From assembly GCF_013408335.1 (NCBI RefSeq), contig NZ_JACBZR010000001.1:2356001-2420000 (forward strand): a DNA stretch of 64,000 nt, in the 5' to 3' direction. Below the pieces are notes generated by a model. That model did no database searches, was not told the DNA's origin, and saw only the letters and a program-made list of their open reading frames with translations. Both the position numbers and the translations under genes were made by a program. This DNA is from Nocardioides panzhihuensis. Lineage in GTDB: Bacteria; Actinomycetota; Actinomycetes; Propionibacteriales; Nocardioidaceae. How positions within the stretch are numbered: the stretch's first letter is position 1; each line of letters starts with the position of its first letter. This document shows positions 41,118-50,621 of this stretch, piece after piece.

Positions 41118-42239
41118 TCACCCGGAGTACTGGGGCGAGTCCTCCCCGGACAGGGTCGGCAGCTGGGAGCGCTGGTTGAAGCAGCAGCCCGCAGGACAGC
41201 GGTCCGGACCCGGTCCCAGGTCGCCGACCGTACGCCGCTCAGCGGCCTCGCCGCGCTCGGCTGCGGCGCGCTCGAGGAGGAGGTCACGTACGGTCGCCAC
41301 GAAGCGCGGGTCCTCACCCGCGGTCGGGCTGCGCCGCGCCTCGATCCCGAGCCGCTCGGCGGTCGCCATGGCCTCGGTGTCGAGGTCGTAGACGACCTCC
41401 ATGTGGTCGGAGACGAACCCCACCGGGCACATCACCACGGCACTGCCCCCGCCATCTTCGGGAGCCTTGCCCGCCAGCTCCTCGAGATGGTCGTTCACGT
41501 CCGGCTCGAGCCACGGGATGTGCGGCGCGCCGGAGCGGCTGCAGTAGACGAGGTCCCACTCGTGGGTCACCCCGCGACGCTGCGCCACCTCGTCGGCGAT
41601 CACCGCGGCGACGTCGAGGTGCTGGGCGACGTACGCGTTGCCCTCGGGGCCGGCGTTGTCGTTCATCGAGGTCGGGATCGAGTGGGTCACGAAGAGGATC
41701 CGCGCACCATCGCGTACGTCCTCGGGCAGGTCTTCGAGAGAGGCGAGCACGCCGTCGACGACCGGCGCGACGAAGCCCGGGTGGTTGTAGTAGCGCCTCA
41801 GCTTGTCCAGCACCGGCGCCCCCTCGACACCACCGGACTTGTCGCACGCCTCGAAGAGGTTCTCGCGGTACTGCCGACACGAGGAGTAAGAGGAGTAGGC
41901 GCTGGTCGCGAAGACAGCGGCACGCTCGATCCCGTCGGCCCGCATCTGCGCGACCGTGTCGCTCAGGTAGGGGTCCCAGTTGCGGTTGCCCCAGTAGACC
42001 GGCAGGTCGATCCCGTGCTCGGCCAGGTCGCCGCGGAGCGCAGCCAGGAAGGCCCGGTTCTGGTCGTTGATCGGCGACTTCCCACCCCGGTCGAAGTAGT
42101 GCTGCCCCACCTCGACCAGCCGTTCCCGCGGGATCCCTCGCCCGCGCGTGACGTTCTCCAGGAACGGCACCACGTCCTCGGACTTCTCCGGGCCCCCGAA
42201 GGAGACGAACAGCAAGGCATCGTAAGGAGAGACATCCAC
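41118..42239 (-). CDS. hemH: Coproporphyrin ferrochelatase
   Basis: 373 residues. [31 protein letters not shown] at the start, [16 protein letters not shown] around residue 115 and [10 protein letters not shown] with the catalytic His are ferrochelatase signatures. The C-terminal CPAGCC, with a further Cys upstream, fits the [2Fe-2S] cluster found in actinobacterial members. It inserts iron into coproporphyrin III in the coproporphyrin-dependent heme route. It stands between suhB and a repeat element. Confidence 0.95.
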   Translation of the reverse strand: MDVSPYDALLFVSFGGPEKSEDVVPFLENVTRGRGIPRERLVEVGQHYFDRGGKSPINDQNRAFLAALRGDLAEHGIDLPVYWGNRNWDPYLSDTVAQMRADGIERAAVFATSAYSSYSSCRQYRENLFEACDKSGGVEGAPVLDKLRRYYNHPGFVAPVVDGVLASLEDLPEDVRDGARILFVTHSIPTSMNDNAGPEGNAYVAQHLDVAAVIADEVAQRRGVTHEWDLVYCSRSGAPHIPWLEPDVNDHLEELAGKAPEDGGGSAVVMCPVGFVSDHMEVVYDLDTEAMATAERLGIEARRSPTAGEDPRFVATVRDLLLERAAAERGEAAERRTVGDLGPGPDRCPAGCCFNQRSQLPTLSGEDSPQYSG

Positions 42240-42260
42240 CCGACCATCATATTGACCGGC

Positions 42261-42423
42261 CCTGCTGGTCGAACCGCGAGGCTTTGATCAGCCCGCTGGT
42301 CGAGCCGCGAGGCCGCCTGCGGCCGAGCGTGTCGAGACCAACACAGTCCCATCGAGCGCGGCAGGGGACTGTGTTGGTCTCGACACGCCTCCGCCTAGCG
42401 GCTCCGGCGGCTCGACCAGCGGG
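42261..42423. repeat. Nested palindromic element (REP/MITE-like) between hemH and helY
   Basis: Outer arms 42292-42308 and 42407-42423 (CCCGCTGGTCGAGCCGC and its complement) are a perfect 17-base repeat. Inner arms 42329-42350 and 42365-42386 are a perfect 22-base repeat around a 14-base loop. A degenerate third copy of the outer arm lies at 42261-42282. There is no coding capacity. The GGTCGAGCCGC and GTCTCGACAC blocks look like those of dispersed repeats I know from related actinobacteria. It may also act as a terminator for helY. Confidence 0.65.
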
Positions 42424-42431
42424 CCGGCGGG

Positions 42432-45224
42432 TTACTCGACGACCGAGGAGTAGGCGACGACACCCCGCTTGAGGAGGTCCATGGTCTGGCGGGCCGTGCG
42501 GCGGAGGGGGATGTCACCGGCGGCGTCGGCGACCTGGCCGCACAGGTCGATCAGCTGCTTGACCCAGCGGACGAAGTCTCCGGCGGCGAGATCGACCTCG
42601 CCGAGGACGTCGTCGAGCTCGTCGCCCTCGGCCCAGCGATAGGCCGCCCAGGCGAAGCCGAGGTCGGGCTGGCGCAGGAAGTCGAGCTTGTGGTCGCGCT
42701 CCAGGGCATCGAGCTGGCCCCACAGACGCACGGTCTCGGCGATGACGTCCTTGACCCGGCCGCCGGGGAGGCGGGGCGGGGTGGCGTCGTCGGCTCGGCG
42801 GGCCTCGTAGACCAGCACCGAGAGGGCGGCAGCGAGCTCGGCGGGCGTCAGGTCGTCCCACAGGCCATCGCGCAGCGCCTCGGCGGCGACCAGATCCATC
42901 TCGGAGTAGAGGCGCATCAGGTGGGTCCCGCGCTCGGTGACCGTCTCGCCCTCGAGGTAGTCGAGAGCGACCAGCACGTCGCAGACCCGGTCGAAGGTCC
43001 GCGCAACCGTGTTCGTACGCGACTCCACCCGGCGTCGCAGCGTGTCGGTGTCACGAGAGAGCTTGAACCAGCGCTCGGCCCAGCGGGCGTGGTCCTCGCG
43101 GTCGGGGCAGTCGTGGCAGGGGTGCATCTTCAGCTCCCGCCGAAGCTCGGAGATCTGGGTCTCCACCGAGCTCTTGCGCTCCTTTCGGGCCGTCGGCGTC
43201 CCCTCGTAGGCCACCGGTCGCAGGTCGAGGGTCTTCTCCCGCAGCCGGGAGGCCATGTCGCGGCGCATCTGCGGGTTGCGGCCGTTGAACGACTTCGGCA
43301 CCCGCAGCCGGGTCTGGGCGACGATCGGCACGTTGAAGTCCATCATCGCCAGGCGGCGGGCCTGTCGGTCCTGGGTGATGACGTAGGGGCGCGGCCCGTC
43401 CGGGTCGAAGCCCGGGTCGAGGACGACCGCGTAGCCGGCGAACTTGCCCGTCGGCACGTCGATGACGTCGCCGATCTTCAGCTTCGAGAGCGACTCGATG
43501 ATCTCGTCGCGACGGTCGGCCCGCCGCTCACGATGGGAGGACTTCTCGACGTCGGAGATCTTCCGGCGGATCGCGGCGTACTCCATGAAGTCGCCCTTCT
43601 CGCAGGTCGCGGCCTCCTGGTAGCCCGTCAGGGCGTCCTCGGCCTTGCGCACCTGGCGGGCCAGTCCGACGACCGCCTTGTCGGCCTGGAACTGGGCGAA
43701 CGACTGCTCCAGCAGCTCGCGCGAGCGCGCCCGACCGAACTGGTGAACGAGGTTGACCGCCATGTTGTACGACGGCCTGAAGCTCGACCGCAGCGGATAC
43801 GTACGTGTCGAGGCCAGCCCGGCGAGCTCGCGCGGGTTCAGCCCTTGCTGCCACAGCACGACGCCGTGGCCCTCGACGTCGAGGCCGCGGCGTCCGGCCC
43901 GGCCGACGAGCTGGGTGTACTCCCCCGGCGAGAGATTGACGTGGGCCTCGCCGTTCCACTTCGAGAGCTTCTCGATGACCACCGTGCGGGCCGGCATGTT
44001 GATGCCCAGCGCGAGCGTCTCGGTGGCGAAGACGGCCTTCACCAGCCCCCGCAGGAACAGCTCCTCGACGACCTGCTTGAAGGCCGGCAGCAGCCCGGCG
44101 TGGTGGGCGGCGACGCCACGGGTGAGCCCGTCGACCCAGTCGTGGTAGCCGAGGACGTGGCGGTCCTCGTCGGGCAGATCCGCGCAGGCCTCCTCGACGT
44201 ACTCGAAGATCTCGTCTCGCTCGTCCGGCGTGGTCAGCCGCAGGTTGGCCTGGATGCACTGCTGGACCGCGGCGTCGCAGCCGACCCGGGAGAAGACGAA
44301 GTTGATCGCCGGCAGCAGGTTGTCGCGCTCCAGCGCGGCGATGACCTCGACCCGGCTCGGGATCCAGACGCGTCGTCCGTTGCCCACGCGCCGGTTGCCC
44401 CCAGAAGAGTCACGGCCCTTGCGCTTGTCCCTGGGCGTACGCCGGTCCGTCATCCGTCCGGCAGCCCAGTCGTCGCGAGCCAGCTTCATCAGCTCGCCGT
44501 TGACCGGGGCGCCCTCCTTGACGAAGCCGGCGGCCGCGTCGACGTCGGAGGAGGCGAACAGATCCATGATCCGGCGTCCCGCCATCACGTGCTGGTAGAG
44601 CGGGACCGGCCGCTTCTCCTCGATGATGGTGGTGGTCTCGCCACGCACCGTGGTGAGCCACTCGCCGAACTCCTCCGCGTTGGAGACGGTCGCACTCAGC
44701 GAGACGACCGAGACCGACTCCGGCAGGTGGATGATGACCTCCTCCCAGACCGCGCCGCGGGAGCGGTCGGCGAGGTAGTGGACCTCGTCCATGACCACGA
44801 ACCCGAGCCCCATCAGGGTCTGCGAGCCCGCGTAGAGCATGTTGCGCAGCACCTCGGTGGTCATCACCACGACCGGGGCCTCACCGTTGACGACGTTGTC
44901 GCCGGTCAGCAGGCCGACCTTGTCGGCGCCGTAGCGCTTGACCAGGTCGTTGTACTTCTGGTTGGAGAGCGCCTTGATCGGCGTGGTGTAGAACGCCTTG
45001 CGGCCGCTGGCGAGCGCCATGTGGATGGCGAACTCGCCGACGATCGTCTTGCCCGAACCGGTCGGCGCGGCGACCAGGACGCCCTTGCCCTCCTCGATCT
45101 CCCGGCACGCCGCGGCCTGGAAGTCGTCGAGCCCGAAGTCGTAGAGCGCGGCAAAGTCCCGGAAGACGGGGTAGTCCTTGTCACGCTGGAAAGCGGCGTA
45201 CTTCTCCGCTGGCGAGGCGTCCAT
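42432..45224 (-). CDS. helY: Ski2/Mtr4-like RNA helicase HelY
   Basis: 930 residues. RecA domains carry Walker A AAPTGSGKTIVGEFA, motif II VVMDEVHYLADRSRG, motif III SLSATVSN, and motif VI QLVGRAGRRGLD. The long C-terminal part includes the winged-helix and the helical DSHCT domain (ALRDGLWDDLTPAELAAALSVLVYE) characteristic of Ski2-like helicases. It unwinds RNA in processing or decay. Upstream of it in transcription order are the lipid kinase and tatC, the Rv2092c-Rv2093c order. Confidence 0.95.
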   Translation of the reverse strand: MDASPAEKYAAFQRDKDYPVFRDFAALYDFGLDDFQAAACREIEEGKGVLVAAPTGSGKTIVGEFAIHMALASGRKAFYTTPIKALSNQKYNDLVKRYGADKVGLLTGDNVVNGEAPVVVMTTEVLRNMLYAGSQTLMGLGFVVMDEVHYLADRSRGAVWEEVIIHLPESVSVVSLSATVSNAEEFGEWLTTVRGETTTIIEEKRPVPLYQHVMAGRRIMDLFASSDVDAAAGFVKEGAPVNGELMKLARDDWAAGRMTDRRTPRDKRKGRDSSGGNRRVGNGRRVWIPSRVEVIAALERDNLLPAINFVFSRVGCDAAVQQCIQANLRLTTPDERDEIFEYVEEACADLPDEDRHVLGYHDWVDGLTRGVAAHHAGLLPAFKQVVEELFLRGLVKAVFATETLALGINMPARTVVIEKLSKWNGEAHVNLSPGEYTQLVGRAGRRGLDVEGHGVVLWQQGLNPRELAGLASTRTYPLRSSFRPSYNMAVNLVHQFGRARSRELLEQSFAQFQADKAVVGLARQVRKAEDALTGYQEAATCEKGDFMEYAAIRRKISDVEKSSHRERRADRRDEIIESLSKLKIGDVIDVPTGKFAGYAVVLDPGFDPDGPRPYVITQDRQARRLAMMDFNVPIVAQTRLRVPKSFNGRNPQMRRDMASRLREKTLDLRPVAYEGTPTARKERKSSVETQISELRRELKMHPCHDCPDREDHARWAERWFKLSRDTDTLRRRVESRTNTVARTFDRVCDVLVALDYLEGETVTERGTHLMRLYSEMDLVAAEALRDGLWDDLTPAELAAALSVLVYEARRADDATPPRLPGGRVKDVIAETVRLWGQLDALERDHKLDFLRQPDLGFAWAAYRWAEGDELDDVLGEVDLAAGDFVRWVKQLIDLCGQVADAAGDIPLRRTARQTMDLLKRGVVAYSSVVE

Positions 45225-45253
45225 GCTCCGAGCCTATCGACCGGTGCCGACAG

Positions 45254-46138
45254 TCAGGAGCGCGGCGGCACAAGTACGCCGAGAGCGGACGGGACGCACT
45301 CGACCTCGAGCGGCAGCGGCCCGAGAGGCTCTCCGTCGCTGTAGGCGATCACGCCGGGCGCGGAGACCGTGATCCGGCGGGCGCGGATGCGCTCGAAGGC
45401 CGGGTGGGTGAGGTGCTTGGCCTGGCGTACGCCCGGGAAGACGCGCAGGAACTCCAGTCGTGAGACCGGCTTGATGAGGATGGCGTCCAGCAGCCCGTCG
45501 GACGGATCGCAGTCCGCCGCGATCCGGAGACCACCGCCGTAGGACTCGGTGTTGGCGATCGCCAGCAGCATGGCCTCCTGCTGGCGCACGGCCCCATCGA
45601 TCTCGAGCCGGTAGGGCACCGGCTTCCAGCCGCGGATCACCGACAGCGCAGCGAGGGTGTAGCGAAGGTCGCCGTGCGGCCACCTCATCGCGTTGGCCCG
45701 CTCGTTGACCGCCGCGTCGAACCCGGCCGCCAGGACCGTGGCGAACCAGGTGTCGTCGCTGCGCCCCAGGTCGATACGACGGACGTGGTCGCCCACGACG
45801 ACATCGGCTGCGGCCAAGGGATCACCGGTCGGGATCCCGAGCGCCCGCGCGAAGTCGTTGCCGGTGCCGAGCGGGACCACTCCGAGGCTGACCTCGGTCT
45901 CGGCCAGCGCCTGGACGGCGACATGGACCATGCCGTCGCCTCCCAGGCTCACCACCGTGTCCACGCCCTCGGCAGCCGCCTTCCGGGTCAGCTCGAGAGC
46001 GTGTTCGGCGTCGTCACCGATCAGGTGCTCGACCAGGGCCCCGGATGCCGAGAGTCGGTCGGTGACCGCGGCGAGGATCTGGTCGGCGGTGCCACGGCCG
46101 GCGGTCGGGTTGGCAAGCAGGGCGATCTGGCGCGTCAC
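45254..46138 (-). CDS. Diacylglycerol kinase family lipid kinase
   Basis: 294 residues from a GTG. The catalytic domain opens with IALLANPTAGRGTAD, has VVSLGGDGMVHVAVQAL (GGDG nucleotide loop) and LGVVPLGTGNDFARALGIP, all typical. It phosphorylates a lipid or sphingoid base at the membrane surface; the specific lipid is unknown. It is separated from tatC by a 160-base inverted repeat. Confidence 0.9.
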   Translation of the reverse strand: MTRQIALLANPTAGRGTADQILAAVTDRLSASGALVEHLIGDDAEHALELTRKAAAEGVDTVVSLGGDGMVHVAVQALAETEVSLGVVPLGTGNDFARALGIPTGDPLAAADVVVGDHVRRIDLGRSDDTWFATVLAAGFDAAVNERANAMRWPHGDLRYTLAALSVIRGWKPVPYRLEIDGAVRQQEAMLLAIANTESYGGGLRIAADCDPSDGLLDAILIKPVSRLEFLRVFPGVRQAKHLTHPAFERIRARRITVSAPGVIAYSDGEPLGPLPLEVECVPSALGVLVPPRS

Positions 46139-46153
46139 GGGTGAAGACTAGTG

Positions 46154-46314
46154 GACCGTGGCCGTCGTCGAGGCGGCGAGCGAGCGTTGTCCAGCGTGTG
46201 TCCTGGCAAGGCGCCGCCGCGAAGGAAGACCGGGGTTGTCTTTCGAGCGGTGGCAACGCCGCCAGGGCGCACGCTGGACAACGCGCAGCCGTCGCCTCGA
46301 CGACGGCCACGGTC
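46154..46314. repeat. Long imperfect inverted repeat between the lipid kinase gene and tatC
   Basis: Two arms of 54 bases (46154-46207 and 46261-46314) are inverted copies. The first 22 bases are identical, then a variable 8-base patch, then 15 identical bases and a further CCTGGC block. The loop is 53 bases. The right arm abuts the tatC stop codon and the left arm ends 16 bases before the lipid kinase start. It could be a strong terminator or cruciform, or a decayed miniature element. Short open frames inside it mirror each other because of the repeat and are not called. Confidence 0.7.
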
Positions 46315-47160
46315 CTAGATCACCGATGGGACGTCGGGATCCCCGATCATGTCCTTGCGCTTGTTGGCCTTCCGTCTGTCGTGGGCCCGGGCGATGACCT
46401 CGGAGACCCCGAAGAGGACGACCATCGGGCCGGCCATGATCGTCATCGTGAACGGGTCACCGGACGGGGTCGCGATGGCCGCGAAGACGAAGGAGCCGAC
46501 GATGATCCAGGCTCGGTACTTCGCCAGCGCGGCACCGGGCAGCACCCCGATGCGGTTGAGCATGATCACGAAGACCGGGATCTCGAACGCGATGCCGAAG
46601 ACCAGCAGCGTACGGCTCAGAAAGCTGAGGTAGTCGCTGAACTCGACGATGTTGGTCAGCCCGTCGGGGATGAAGCCGAACAGGATCTCCAGGCCCTTGG
46701 GCAAGGTGACGTAGCCGAGCAGGACACCGACCAGGAAGAGTGGACTGGCGACCGCCACGAAGATCCGCGACATCTTCTTCTCGTGGGCGTGCAGACCCGG
46801 CATCAGGAACGCCCAGATCTGGTAGAGCCAGATCGGGCTGGTGCCGATGAAGGCGGCCAGGCCGCACAGCTTCAGGTAGAGCATGAAGCCGCCCGCGGCC
46901 CCGTTGACGGAGCTGAGCGACTCGGCCCCGCTGTCCGTGTCCATCATCTCGACGGCCTTGAGATAGGGCTCCATGACGAGGCCGAAGAGCTGCTCGAAGA
47001 AGAACAGCGAGACGATGAAGCCGACGATCAGAGCCAGGGCAGCCTTGATCACCCGCGCGCGAAGCTCACGCAGGTGGTCGGAGAGCGCCATCCGGCCGTC
47101 GTCGCCGATGGCGTGCTTGGGGGTGCCGCGGAAGATCGCGACAACACCGGCGATGGACAA
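46315..47160 (-). CDS. tatC: Sec-independent translocase subunit TatC
   Basis: 281 residues from a TTG eight bases after the tatA stop; an internal ATG at MALSDHL is possible. Six transmembrane helices. TatC signatures: LSDHLRELRARVIKAALAL, the conserved SPIWLYQIWAFLMPGLHAHEKK loop, and FGIAFEIPVFVIMLNRIGV. It recognises twin-arginine signal peptides and recruits TatA to form the pore. Confidence 0.95.
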   Translation of the reverse strand: MSIAGVVAIFRGTPKHAIGDDGRMALSDHLRELRARVIKAALALIVGFIVSLFFFEQLFGLVMEPYLKAVEMMDTDSGAESLSSVNGAAGGFMLYLKLCGLAAFIGTSPIWLYQIWAFLMPGLHAHEKKMSRIFVAVASPLFLVGVLLGYVTLPKGLEILFGFIPDGLTNIVEFSDYLSFLSRTLLVFGIAFEIPVFVIMLNRIGVLPGAALAKYRAWIIVGSFVFAAIATPSGDPFTMTIMAGPMVVLFGVSEVIARAHDRRKANKRKDMIGDPDVPSVI

Positions 47161-47168
47161 TTTCGGCC

Positions 47169-47462
47169 TCAGTTGCCGGAGAGGCGCTCGCGCTCGGCCT
47201 TGATCTCGGCCTCACGTCGCTCGAGCTCGGCGATGCGCTCCTGCTCGGAGGCGGTCAGCTCGGCCGGCTTCTCGGCCTTGTCGCCCTTCTCCTTCTCGTC
47301 CTCGTCACGGAGACCCTTGGTCTCGGTCTTGAAGATCCGCAGCGCCTGGCCGGTGCCGCGGGCGAGCTCGGGAAGCTTGGCGGCACCGAAGACGAGGATG
47401 ACGATCGCCAGGATGATGAGCCACTCGGCTCCCTGCGGCATACCGATCAATGGAGTGAACAT
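47169..47462 (-). CDS. tatA: Sec-independent translocase subunit TatA
   Basis: 97 residues. One N-terminal helix followed by the TatA hinge and amphipathic helix (FGAAKLPELARGTGQALRIFKTETKGL), then a highly charged tail. The start may be at the first ATG or at MPQGAEWL seven residues later. It forms the oligomeric translocation channel with TatC, encoded directly downstream. Confidence 0.95.
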   Translation of the reverse strand: MFTPLIGMPQGAEWLIILAIVILVFGAAKLPELARGTGQALRIFKTETKGLRDEDEKEKGDKAEKPAELTASEQERIAELERREAEIKAERERLSGN

Positions 47463-47501
47463 GAACTACCTCATCTACGTCTAGGGGGGAACGTCAGAAG
47501 T

Positions 47502-48521
47502 CTACGCGTCCGAACGGTACAGGCCGAGTGCCTGCCGTGCAGACGCGACAAACGATTCGGTGAACGTTTGCTCGTCAACGAGCTCAGCGTAGGGCGCCAG
47601 CCGGAGCAGCAATCGGGTGAGCCAGCGCTGGTCGTAGACCCGCAGCCCCACCTCGAGCCGGCCACCGGACAGCTCGACCGGGTCGAGGACCGAATAGTAC
47701 TCACCGACCCAGCGGGCCTCGGGAGCCAGCCGCACCCGGACGACCGTGCCGGAGTCCGTACGCTCCAGCAGTCCGGCCGCGTCCTCGGCACTCGCACCGT
47801 CCTCGGGGTCGGTGACCACTGGGGTCTCGAGCACCTCGGCACCCCGGATCCGGTCGAGACGGAAGCTCCGCGGCGCACCGGCGGTGTGGCACCAGGCGTC
47901 GAGATACTCGATCTCCCGGATCGAGACCAGCGCCCGGGGGTCGACGATCCGCGACGACTCCTCGTCCCGCGCCGGCACCCAGTAGTCGAGGCGCATCTGC
48001 CGGTCCTGGTCGATCGCGGTCGCGATCGCGGCGTGGATCTGGACGAGCGAGGTGTCGACCGGCTCCTCGCCGGGGTCGACGCTCCCCGCGGCGCCTTCGG
48101 CGGCTGCCTGCTCGAGCTTGGCCAGCGTGCGGTCGACGACCTCCTTGGTCTCCGCACTCACCGCCCCGCCCCGCAGCGCCCGCAGGGCCACGATCACGGC
48201 GGTGGCCTCGATCGGGGTCAGCCGCAGCTGACGGTCGAGATAGTCGGCGTTGGAGATCCGGATGACCCGGTCACCGTCGGGCTCGGTCAGCGCGTCGATG
48301 TCGACGTCGATCAGGTCGTCGGGGTAGCCACCGGGCAGGCCGCACATGAAGAGCACCTGCAGGTCCTTGACCAGCTGCTTCTCCTCGACACCGAGGTCGG
48401 CGGCAGCCTTGTCGAGGCGTACGTCGACGTCCTGGGAGTAGAGGTAGGGCACCAGCGTCAGCAGCCGTCCCACCTGTCCCTTGGCACCGGACGCGCTCGC
48501 CCGGTTCACCCGCCCGCTCAC
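47502..48521 (-). CDS. pafC: WYL-domain transcriptional regulator PafC
   Basis: 339 residues from a GTG overlapping the pafB stop. Winged-helix region LLTLVPYLYSQDVDVRLDKAAADLGVEEKQLVKDLQVLFMCG, then a WYL domain (IREIEYLDAWCHTAGAPRSFRLDRI) and a C-terminal WCX extension. It forms a heterodimer with PafB that activates LexA-independent DNA-damage genes. Gene order pafB-pafC-tatA-tatC is conserved. Confidence 0.95.
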   Translation of the reverse strand: MSGRVNRASASGAKGQVGRLLTLVPYLYSQDVDVRLDKAAADLGVEEKQLVKDLQVLFMCGLPGGYPDDLIDVDIDALTEPDGDRVIRISNADYLDRQLRLTPIEATAVIVALRALRGGAVSAETKEVVDRTLAKLEQAAAEGAAGSVDPGEEPVDTSLVQIHAAIATAIDQDRQMRLDYWVPARDEESSRIVDPRALVSIREIEYLDAWCHTAGAPRSFRLDRIRGAEVLETPVVTDPEDGASAEDAAGLLERTDSGTVVRVRLAPEARWVGEYYSVLDPVELSGGRLEVGLRVYDQRWLTRLLLRLAPYAELVDEQTFTESFVASARQALGLYRSDA

Positions 48522-49501
48522 GGGGCCGCTCCGTCCAGCCGTGCCACCAGTCGCTCCAGCCGGGCGGCGACCTCGCGGCGCAGGGCCTCGGGCTCCTCGA
48601 CGTAGGCGCCGGGGCCGTGCCCCAGCACCGCACCGACCAGGTCGGCGGGGACCCGGGTCAGCACGACCCGGTCCCAGTCGTCGCTGCCATCGGGCCCGGT
48701 CACCCCAGTCTCGGTGGAGTCGGCAGCCCTCCGGAGGGTGTAGCCGCTCCCCTGACGCAGCAGCAGGACGGCCTTCCCCGTCGGCGGTGCCGGCGCCAGG
48801 GTCCGTGCGATATCGCGTACGTCCACCTCTGGCGGCACCTCGAAGGCATCGAACTCGCCGACCGCCCGAGCCTCCCCCAGAACGCGGGAGAGCCGAAAGA
48901 TGCGGGTGTCGTCGCGGTCGACGTCGTGACCGACCGCGTACCAACGGCCCGAGTAGCGCACCACTCCCCACGGCTGCAGCCGCCGGTGGGACGGCTCGGT
49001 GGCGCGCGACCCGCGGTAGTCGAACTCGACGACCTGCCGGTCCTGGGTCGCGGCCACGAAGACCTCGAAGGAGCCCTCCTCCGCGGCCAGCCGCGGCTGC
49101 ACGATCTCCAGCGCCGAGACATCGGTCTCGAACCCGGCCGCGTTGAGCTTGCGTACGGCCTGCGTGGTCGCCTCCGCCATCGAGGCGTTCTCCCAGACCT
49201 TGGACGCCAGAGCGACCACGGCGAGCTCGTCGGCCTCGAGGGTGATCGGCGGCAGCGCGAACTGCTCGGGACTGACCCGGTAGCCGACCTCGTCCTCGAA
49301 GAAGGAGTCGATCACCCCGGTCTCGATCGGCACACCGAGGCTGCGCAGCTCTTCCTTGTCGCGCTCGAACATCTTCTCGAACGCCTCACCGTGCGACGAC
49401 GGGTAGAGGACCTCGCGGATCCGCTCCTTCGACACGTTGTCACGCTGCACCAGCAGCATGATGAGCAGGTTCATCAACCGCTCGGTCTTACCCGCCGCCA
49501 C
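48518..49501 (-). CDS. pafB: WYL-domain transcriptional regulator PafB
   Basis: 327 residues. N-terminal helix-turn-helix KTERLMNLLIMLLVQRDNVSKERIREVLYP, then a WYL domain with LQPWGVVRYSGRWYAVGHDVDRDDTRIFRLSRV. Partner of PafC. Translation of the two is coupled by a GTGA overlap. Confidence 0.95.
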   Translation of the reverse strand: MAAGKTERLMNLLIMLLVQRDNVSKERIREVLYPSSHGEAFEKMFERDKEELRSLGVPIETGVIDSFFEDEVGYRVSPEQFALPPITLEADELAVVALASKVWENASMAEATTQAVRKLNAAGFETDVSALEIVQPRLAAEEGSFEVFVAATQDRQVVEFDYRGSRATEPSHRRLQPWGVVRYSGRWYAVGHDVDRDDTRIFRLSRVLGEARAVGEFDAFEVPPEVDVRDIARTLAPAPPTGKAVLLLRQGSGYTLRRAADSTETGVTGPDGSDDWDRVVLTRVPADLVGAVLGHGPGAYVEEPEALRREVAARLERLVARLDGAAP

Positions 49502-49528
49502 GGTGTGGTTCTCCCCCTAGAGACTCAA

Positions 49529-50509
49529 CTACTGCTGCGCCGGGGTGTCGTCGGCCTTGATGACGTCGATGACGAAGTAGAGCGTGCTGTTGGCCGGGAT
49601 CCCCGGCGTGCCACCCTGACCCGGCTTCTCCTCTGCACCGTAGCCCAGCTCCGGCGGGATCTGCAGGAGAACACGACTGCCGACCTTGACGCCCTCCAGG
49701 CCGTTGGTCCAGCCCGGGACGACCTGGTTGAGGGCGAACGGTACGGCCTCCTTGCTGAAGCTCTCGTCGAAGGGCTTCTTCGCGCCGTAGGTCATGCCGA
49801 GGTAGTTGGCCGTGACCGTCTGGTCCGTGGTGATCTCCTCACCGTCGCCTTCGGTGACGATGGCCCGCTTGAGCACGTCGTCGGACTTCGGCTTGGCGAT
49901 CCCGGTGAAGTCGAAGCCGGTCGGCTTGCCGTTCTTCTCGACGACCTTCGGGAGCTCGGAGGCGTCCACGTCGTGCGGTGTCTTGTCGGCGGCGGCCTTG
50001 ACCACGTCGACGACGACCAGGAGCGTGTCGTGGTTGCCGATGCCCATCTGCGGGTTGCCGCCCTCGCCGAGCAGGTCGGCCGAGCCCACGATCGCCTCGA
50101 TCCGGTCGCCGACCTTGGCGCCGTCCAGGATGGTGCTCCACGGCTTCTCCGCCGGGAGCTCCTCGCCCTCGGGGGCCTGGCTCTTGTAGGCCCACTCCTT
50201 GTCCAGGGTGGTCGCGTTGCCGATGTAGATCTTGGCGAACACGCCGCGGTCCTCCGGGACAGCCTCGCCATCGCCCTCGGTCAGGGTCTTGACCTTGGGG
50301 TCCTTGGGGTAGGCGATCGGGGACTTCCACTTCAGCGTGGGTTCCTTGTCGACCGCGGCCGAGACCGTGGCCCCGTTGAAGCCGGAGACGGTCTCATCGC
50401 CGTACCCCTTCTTCTCCTCGCCGCCGCAGGCGACCAGAGCCGGGATGAGCATGGTGACGGCCAGCGCGCTCAGCGCGTGGCGCAGACGAGGCCGAGGAGC
50501 AGTGGGCAC
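49529..50509 (-). CDS. FKBP-type peptidyl-prolyl isomerase lipoprotein
   Basis: About 326 residues from a GTG at 50509, chosen because it gives a normal lipoprotein signal (lipobox ALVAC, Cys28); an extension to 50593 would bury it. Two FKBP-like domains: the N-terminal one is divergent, while the C-terminal one has the active-site pattern PFALNQVVPGWTNGLEGVKVGSRVLLQIPPELGYG. It assists folding of secreted proteins at the membrane. It lies between pafB and pafA, a common arrangement. Confidence 0.9.
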   Translation of the reverse strand: MPTAPRPRLRHALSALAVTMLIPALVACGGEEKKGYGDETVSGFNGATVSAAVDKEPTLKWKSPIAYPKDPKVKTLTEGDGEAVPEDRGVFAKIYIGNATTLDKEWAYKSQAPEGEELPAEKPWSTILDGAKVGDRIEAIVGSADLLGEGGNPQMGIGNHDTLLVVVDVVKAAADKTPHDVDASELPKVVEKNGKPTGFDFTGIAKPKSDDVLKRAIVTEGDGEEITTDQTVTANYLGMTYGAKKPFDESFSKEAVPFALNQVVPGWTNGLEGVKVGSRVLLQIPPELGYGAEEKPGQGGTPGIPANSTLYFVIDVIKADDTPAQQ

Positions 50510-50621
50510 AGTGCAAACCTTCGTGACGTGAAGTAGGTAGACGACAGCGGAGCACACCATATCCGTACGGTGGTTGCCTCGCGGCGAAGCCACCCCACAG
50601 CGTTTGCTGCCGCTTGGTGCT

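Noticed and set aside
42690..45344. 884-codon open frame on the plus strand opposite helY
   Set aside because: It is the antisense frame of a clear helicase gene in GC-rich DNA. The translation is low complexity, rich in Arg, Gly, Val and Asp, and shows no domain.
46014..46397. Mirror-image short ORFs around the inverted repeat before tatC, considered as toxin/antitoxin or small genes
   Set aside because: Their similarity is a direct result of the inverted repeat, and each reads into a real gene in the wrong frame.
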